A stretch of 14,839 bases of DNA from an uncultured Clostridia bacterium (GTDB taxonomy: Bacteria; Bacillota; Clostridia; Oscillospirales; Ruminococcaceae): positions 1 through 14,839 of the forward strand of contig CANEHP010000035.1 in assembly GCA_947427325.1 (NCBI GenBank), read 5' to 3'. The notes below the pieces were generated by a model. It did no database searches and was not told where the DNA came from. It was given only the letters and a program-made list of their open reading frames with translations. The position numbers and the translations under genes were made by a program. Of this stretch, positions 11,886 through 14,839 are shown in pieces. Position 1 is the stretch's first letter. Every line of letters starts with the position of its first letter.

Positions 11886-14739
11886 TTTGCTCCTGTTTGT
11901 TCAGTTTCCTTTCATACCAGTTTTCCTTTGACATTAAAAGCTGACGGGGCTTATTGCCGTCCTGAGGACCTACTATTCCCATCTGCTCCATTATATCAAC
12001 AAGACGTGCGGCACGTCCGTAGCCTACCTTTAACACTCTTTGAAGGGCAGAAGTGCTTGCTCCCCCGTTGGCGAATACCACGTCAATGGCTTCGTCAAGC
12101 TTTTCATCCGACACATCAAGATCGCCGTTAATTTCGGACTTGTCCTTGTCGTTTGAGCCTACTTTTTCCGCCTGACGCTCAACCTCGTCCATAACGCCCT
12201 CGTCATATTCAAGCTCAAATTTATTTTTAATAAACTCGGTCACTCTTTCAACCTCTTCGTCGGACACCCAGCAGCCCTGCACACGCATAGGCTTTGGCAT
12301 TGCAACGGATTTATACAGCATATCGCCTTTTCCTAAAAGCTTTTCCGCTCCGCCGATATCGATTATTGTTCTGCTGTCAACCTGTGAAGCAACCTTTAAA
12401 GCAATTCTTGAAGGAATGTTGGATTTAATAAGTCCCGTGATAACGTCTACCGAGGGTCTTTGAGTAGCCACAACAAGATGCATGCCCGCCGCTCTGGCTT
12501 TTTGCGCAAGACGACATATGCTTGCTTCAACATCGTTTTTTGAGCACATCATTAAATCCGCCAGCTCGTCTATGAAAATTACCACCTGAGGCATCTTGGG
12601 AAGATCCCCTCTTTCGGCGGCAAGCTTGTTGTAGGCCTTAATATCTCTTACATTATTTGCACTGAGTATATTATAACGCTTATCCATTTCGGTACATGCC
12701 CACGCCAAAGCACCTGCCGCCTTTTTGGGATCGGTGACTACGGGTAAAAGCAAATGTCCGATTCCGTTATAAATCATAAATTCAACCGCCTTTGGGTCGA
12801 CCATTACAAGACGAACCTCATCGGGAGTCGCTCTATATAATATGCTCATAATAATGGAATTTACGCATACCGATTTACCTGCGCCCGTAGTACCCGCAAT
12901 AAGAATATGAGGCATATCCGCAATATCACTGATAACAACCTCGCCCGAAATGTTTTTTCCGAGGGCGGAGCCTAACTTGCTTTCACATTTTCTGAAAGCG
13001 TCGCTGTCTATCATTTCACGAATAAAAACAGTTTCCTTTTCCTTATTGGGTACTTCAATACCCACAGCCGCCTTGTTGGGTATGGGCGCTTCAATACGCA
13101 CCCCGGCTGTGGCAAGATTAAGGGAAATATCATCAACCAAGCCTGTGATCTTTGATATTTTTACGCCGGGAGCAGGCTGTAATTCATATCTTGTTACAGA
13201 AGGACCTCTTACCGCTTCAAGGAATTTTGTGGCTACGCCAAAGCTTTTAAGAGCGTTTACAAGGGTAGTGGCATTATGCTCGATTTCAGCGTTTATATTT
13301 TCATCGCTTACCTTTTTAACGATCTCGTTAAGCAGCATAACGGGCGGCAGAACATATTCCTCGGCGGAGGCTACAATACGATCCGCTTCCTGACTTCCGC
13401 TTTGGTCTGTGTTTACCGTTGTTTCAACCACTACGCCGTTTTTCCTGTTTTTTTCCTCTATTTCCCGGTTATAATCGGCAATGGCTTTTTCTATTTCGTT
13501 TAATCCGCCTGCCTTATTATTTTTAGGATCGTTTTCACCGATAAGCTTAACATCCTCCGATTTGATTTCCCCTGCCTTATTCTGTGCGGGCTGTACATCT
13601 GCTTCGCTCGAAGCGTTTCCCTGCGACGCCTGCTCCGGGGTTTCTCCCTTAGCAGCGGCGGCTTCCTTTGGGGCGTTTTCCTCAGTACCGCTTTCACTCA
13701 GATCCATCGGCTCTGCCGCTGCATCCTGGGCGTCAGACTTAGCCGCTGCTTCCTCATTTTTCTTATAATCCTCCTCCGTCAGCCTTGGAGGAACAAGGGG
13801 AGACTTTGCCCCTATCTTTATCAAAAACTCATCGGACTCCTGCTTTTGCTGCTCTACCAATTCCTTGGCTTCCTTATTTATCTTTGAAATCTCCCTTGCG
13901 CGTTTATCGCTTTCGGTGTTTTCTTTTTCACCCTCCCGCAGATTTCTTGTCATTGCGTCTATGCTGTTGAATTTCTTTGTCAATCTTTCGCTGCCGCTTT
14001 CATCGGAGGATTGGCAAATCATTTTTTCCGCTTCCTCAAGCCGCCTTCTTTCCTCTTCCTCGCGGATAAGCCGACTTTCCTCCTCATACTCGTCTCGCTT
14101 TCTTTTAATAAACCTGCCCAAAGCCGCAAAGGGCTTAGCCACAAGCTTTAGAAAGGTAATTAAATCAATATTTGCCATTACCATAACAATAACAAATATT
14201 ATTAAAATAATAATAACCGCAGCTCCCCCCCTGCCCAAAAGCAGCAATGGATATCCTATCAGCAATGCGCAGAATCCGCCGCCCGACAAACGCTGACCGT
14301 TTGTATAAATCTCGGAAGCCACATTGCCAAAGCCCTCTGCTTCGGGAGAAGCCAACTGTCCCACAAAAATAATCTGAATTGCCGCAGATAACAGGAAAAT
14401 CAGCATAACAATCTGAAAAATCCTTGCGGCTATGGTTTTCTTATCCTTGTTAAGCCCTATCATAACCGAAAAATAAATAAAAAGAGGACCTATGAAAAAT
14501 ACGGTAACACCAAACACACCGCAAAAAAAGCCATGTATGTAGTCCCAAACATTGGGGGATTGGGCGTCAATATTTCCGAACAGAGCAAGGGCGGTTATTA
14601 ATAAGCCTATTGCAAATAAAACCACCGCCTGTATATTTCTCCGTCTTGTATGCTTTGCTATAGCTTCCGAGCGCTTTGCCTGCGAAGCGTTGGATTTTGA
14701 TTTTGAAGCCGCTGTTTTCTCCTTCTGTGACGCTGCCAT
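11869..14739 (-). CDS. ftsK: DNA translocase FtsK/SpoIIIE
   Basis: A 956-residue septal DNA pump that clears chromosomal DNA from the division or sporulation septum. The N-terminal region has about five hydrophobic helices (roughly 36-54, 70-93, 104-125, 154-170 and 173-190). A charged, coiled-coil-like and Ala/Glu-rich linker (about 205-460) follows, then the RecA-like motor with Walker A GTTGAGKS (616-623) and Walker B VVIFIDE (719-725). A C-terminal gamma winged-helix domain (about 880-937) contains SALQRVLKVGYGRAARLVD, the part that reads polarity sequences. I chose the ATG at 14739, which has GGGAGG at ideal spacing; a TTG at 14763 would add eight residues and has no comparable site. FtsK and SpoIIIE cannot be told apart from sequence alone. 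Confidence 0.96.
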   Translation of the reverse strand: MAASQKEKTAASKSKSNASQAKRSEAIAKHTRRRNIQAVVLFAIGLLITALALFGNIDAQSPNVWDYIHGFFCGVFGVTVFFIGPLFIYFSVMIGLNKDKKTIAARIFQIVMLIFLLSAAIQIIFVGQLASPEAEGFGNVASEIYTNGQRLSGGGFCALLIGYPLLLLGRGGAAVIIILIIFVIVMVMANIDLITFLKLVAKPFAALGRFIKRKRDEYEEESRLIREEEERRRLEEAEKMICQSSDESGSERLTKKFNSIDAMTRNLREGEKENTESDKRAREISKINKEAKELVEQQKQESDEFLIKIGAKSPLVPPRLTEEDYKKNEEAAAKSDAQDAAAEPMDLSESGTEENAPKEAAAAKGETPEQASQGNASSEADVQPAQNKAGEIKSEDVKLIGENDPKNNKAGGLNEIEKAIADYNREIEEKNRKNGVVVETTVNTDQSGSQEADRIVASAEEYVLPPVMLLNEIVKKVSDENINAEIEHNATTLVNALKSFGVATKFLEAVRGPSVTRYELQPAPGVKISKITGLVDDISLNLATAGVRIEAPIPNKAAVGIEVPNKEKETVFIREMIDSDAFRKCESKLGSALGKNISGEVVISDIADMPHILIAGTTGAGKSVCVNSIIMSILYRATPDEVRLVMVDPKAVEFMIYNGIGHLLLPVVTDPKKAAGALAWACTEMDKRYNILSANNVRDIKAYNKLAAERGDLPKMPQVVIFIDELADLMMCSKNDVEASICRLAQKARAAGMHLVVATQRPSVDVITGLIKSNIPSRIALKVASQVDSRTIIDIGGAEKLLGKGDMLYKSVAMPKPMRVQGCWVSDEEVERVTEFIKNKFELEYDEGVMDEVERQAEKVGSNDKDKSEINGDLDVSDEKLDEAIDVVFANGGASTSALQRVLKVGYGRAARLVDIMEQMGIVGPQDGNKPRQLLMSKENWYERKLNKQEQNENKS

Positions 14740-14784
14740 TTTTACCTCCCGAATTTTTGACAAAAAAAGCTTTTTCCGTATGTA

Positions 14785-14839
14785 TTAGAGCGTGTTCACA
14801 TAAAATCAGTATGCAGATTTTCGTGCAGATTTTCGTGCA
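14785..14839. mobile_element. Left end of a MITE-like element (family D), cut by the window edge
   Basis: TTA (14785-14787) is followed by GAGCGTGTTCACATAAAATC and then GCAGATTTTCG, which lines up base for base over most positions with the family A left end (GAACTTGTTCTCATAGG, then GCAGATTTTCG). A 12-bp unit GCAGATTTTCGT is duplicated in tandem (14813-14824 and 14825-14836), unlike in copy A. The rest lies outside the window. It is 46 bp upstream of the ftsK start codon. Confidence 0.65.

Noticed and set aside
13500..14296. Open frames on the plus strand opposite the ftsK linker and membrane region
   Set aside because: They are Ser/Leu-rich shadows of the Ala/Glu-rich linker codons without start signals or family resemblance.
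14740..14763. TTG start for ftsK at 14763
   Set aside because: The ATG at 14739 has GGGAGG at optimal spacing, and that ribosome binding site would lie within the extension.
1..14839. CRISPR array, tRNA or rRNA genes, phage or plasmid functions
   Set aside because: No regularly spaced short repeats, cloverleaf-like sequences or integrase/capsid/replication genes were found; the repeats present are long fold-back elements with target duplications.

Overview
The window looks like chromosome from a low- to mid-GC anaerobic Bacillota (class Clostridia). Grounds: a class II GalT, a DUF4364 protein, a DUF3006/MBL pair, an FtsK/SpoIIIE translocase with a long acidic linker, strong purine-rich ribosome binding sites and near-consensus sigma-A promoters. 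I would not name a genus. No tRNA, rRNA, CRISPR array or phage gene is visible.

Layout. (1) 1-1867, minus strand: a thymidylate-kinase-like gene followed 3 bp later by a DUF2156 (phosphatidylglycerol lysyltransferase C-terminal-like) gene. (2) 1868-3374, minus: a cation diffusion facilitator with a manganese-type metal site, preceded by a repeat-rich 330-bp spacer. (3) 3375-4961, minus: galT with a perfect consensus promoter. (4) 5182-10706, plus: the aromatic (shikimate) operon, made of a promoter, a 30-codon leader ORF in which 11 residues are Phe/Tyr/Trp, an intrinsic terminator with an alternative antiterminator pairing, then aroF (DAHP synthase), aroB, aroA, aroC and a DUF4364 gene, ending at a terminator lying inside the antisense 3' end of the next gene. 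aroD/Q, aroE and aroK are not here and must lie elsewhere. (5) 10649-14739, minus: ftsK/spoIIIE, a membrane-anchored ComEC-type metallo-beta-lactamase-fold protein and a DUF3006 gene, mutually overlapping by 14-17 bp.

The most interesting regulatory signal is at 5182-5443. It has the layout of a classical ribosome-mediated attenuator for the aromatic pathway: translation of the Phe/Tyr-rich leader would decide whether the terminator or an antiterminator starting 3 nt after the leader stop codon can form.

The second signal is a family of about 160-bp fold-back, MITE-like elements between genes: complete copies at 1642-1801, 4996-5156 and 5483-5642, a less clear one at about 3062-3220, ends cut by the window edges at 1-51 and 14788-14839, and a solo terminal repeat near 3347. 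Intact members are flanked by 3-bp T-N-A duplications (TTA or TAA), the target duplication of several IS5-family subgroups, although no transposase is present. Members share an internal core, but one carries quite different terminal repeats. One copy sits between the aro attenuator and aroF, another between the divergent galT and aro promoters, and one supplies part of the DUF2156 stop codon.
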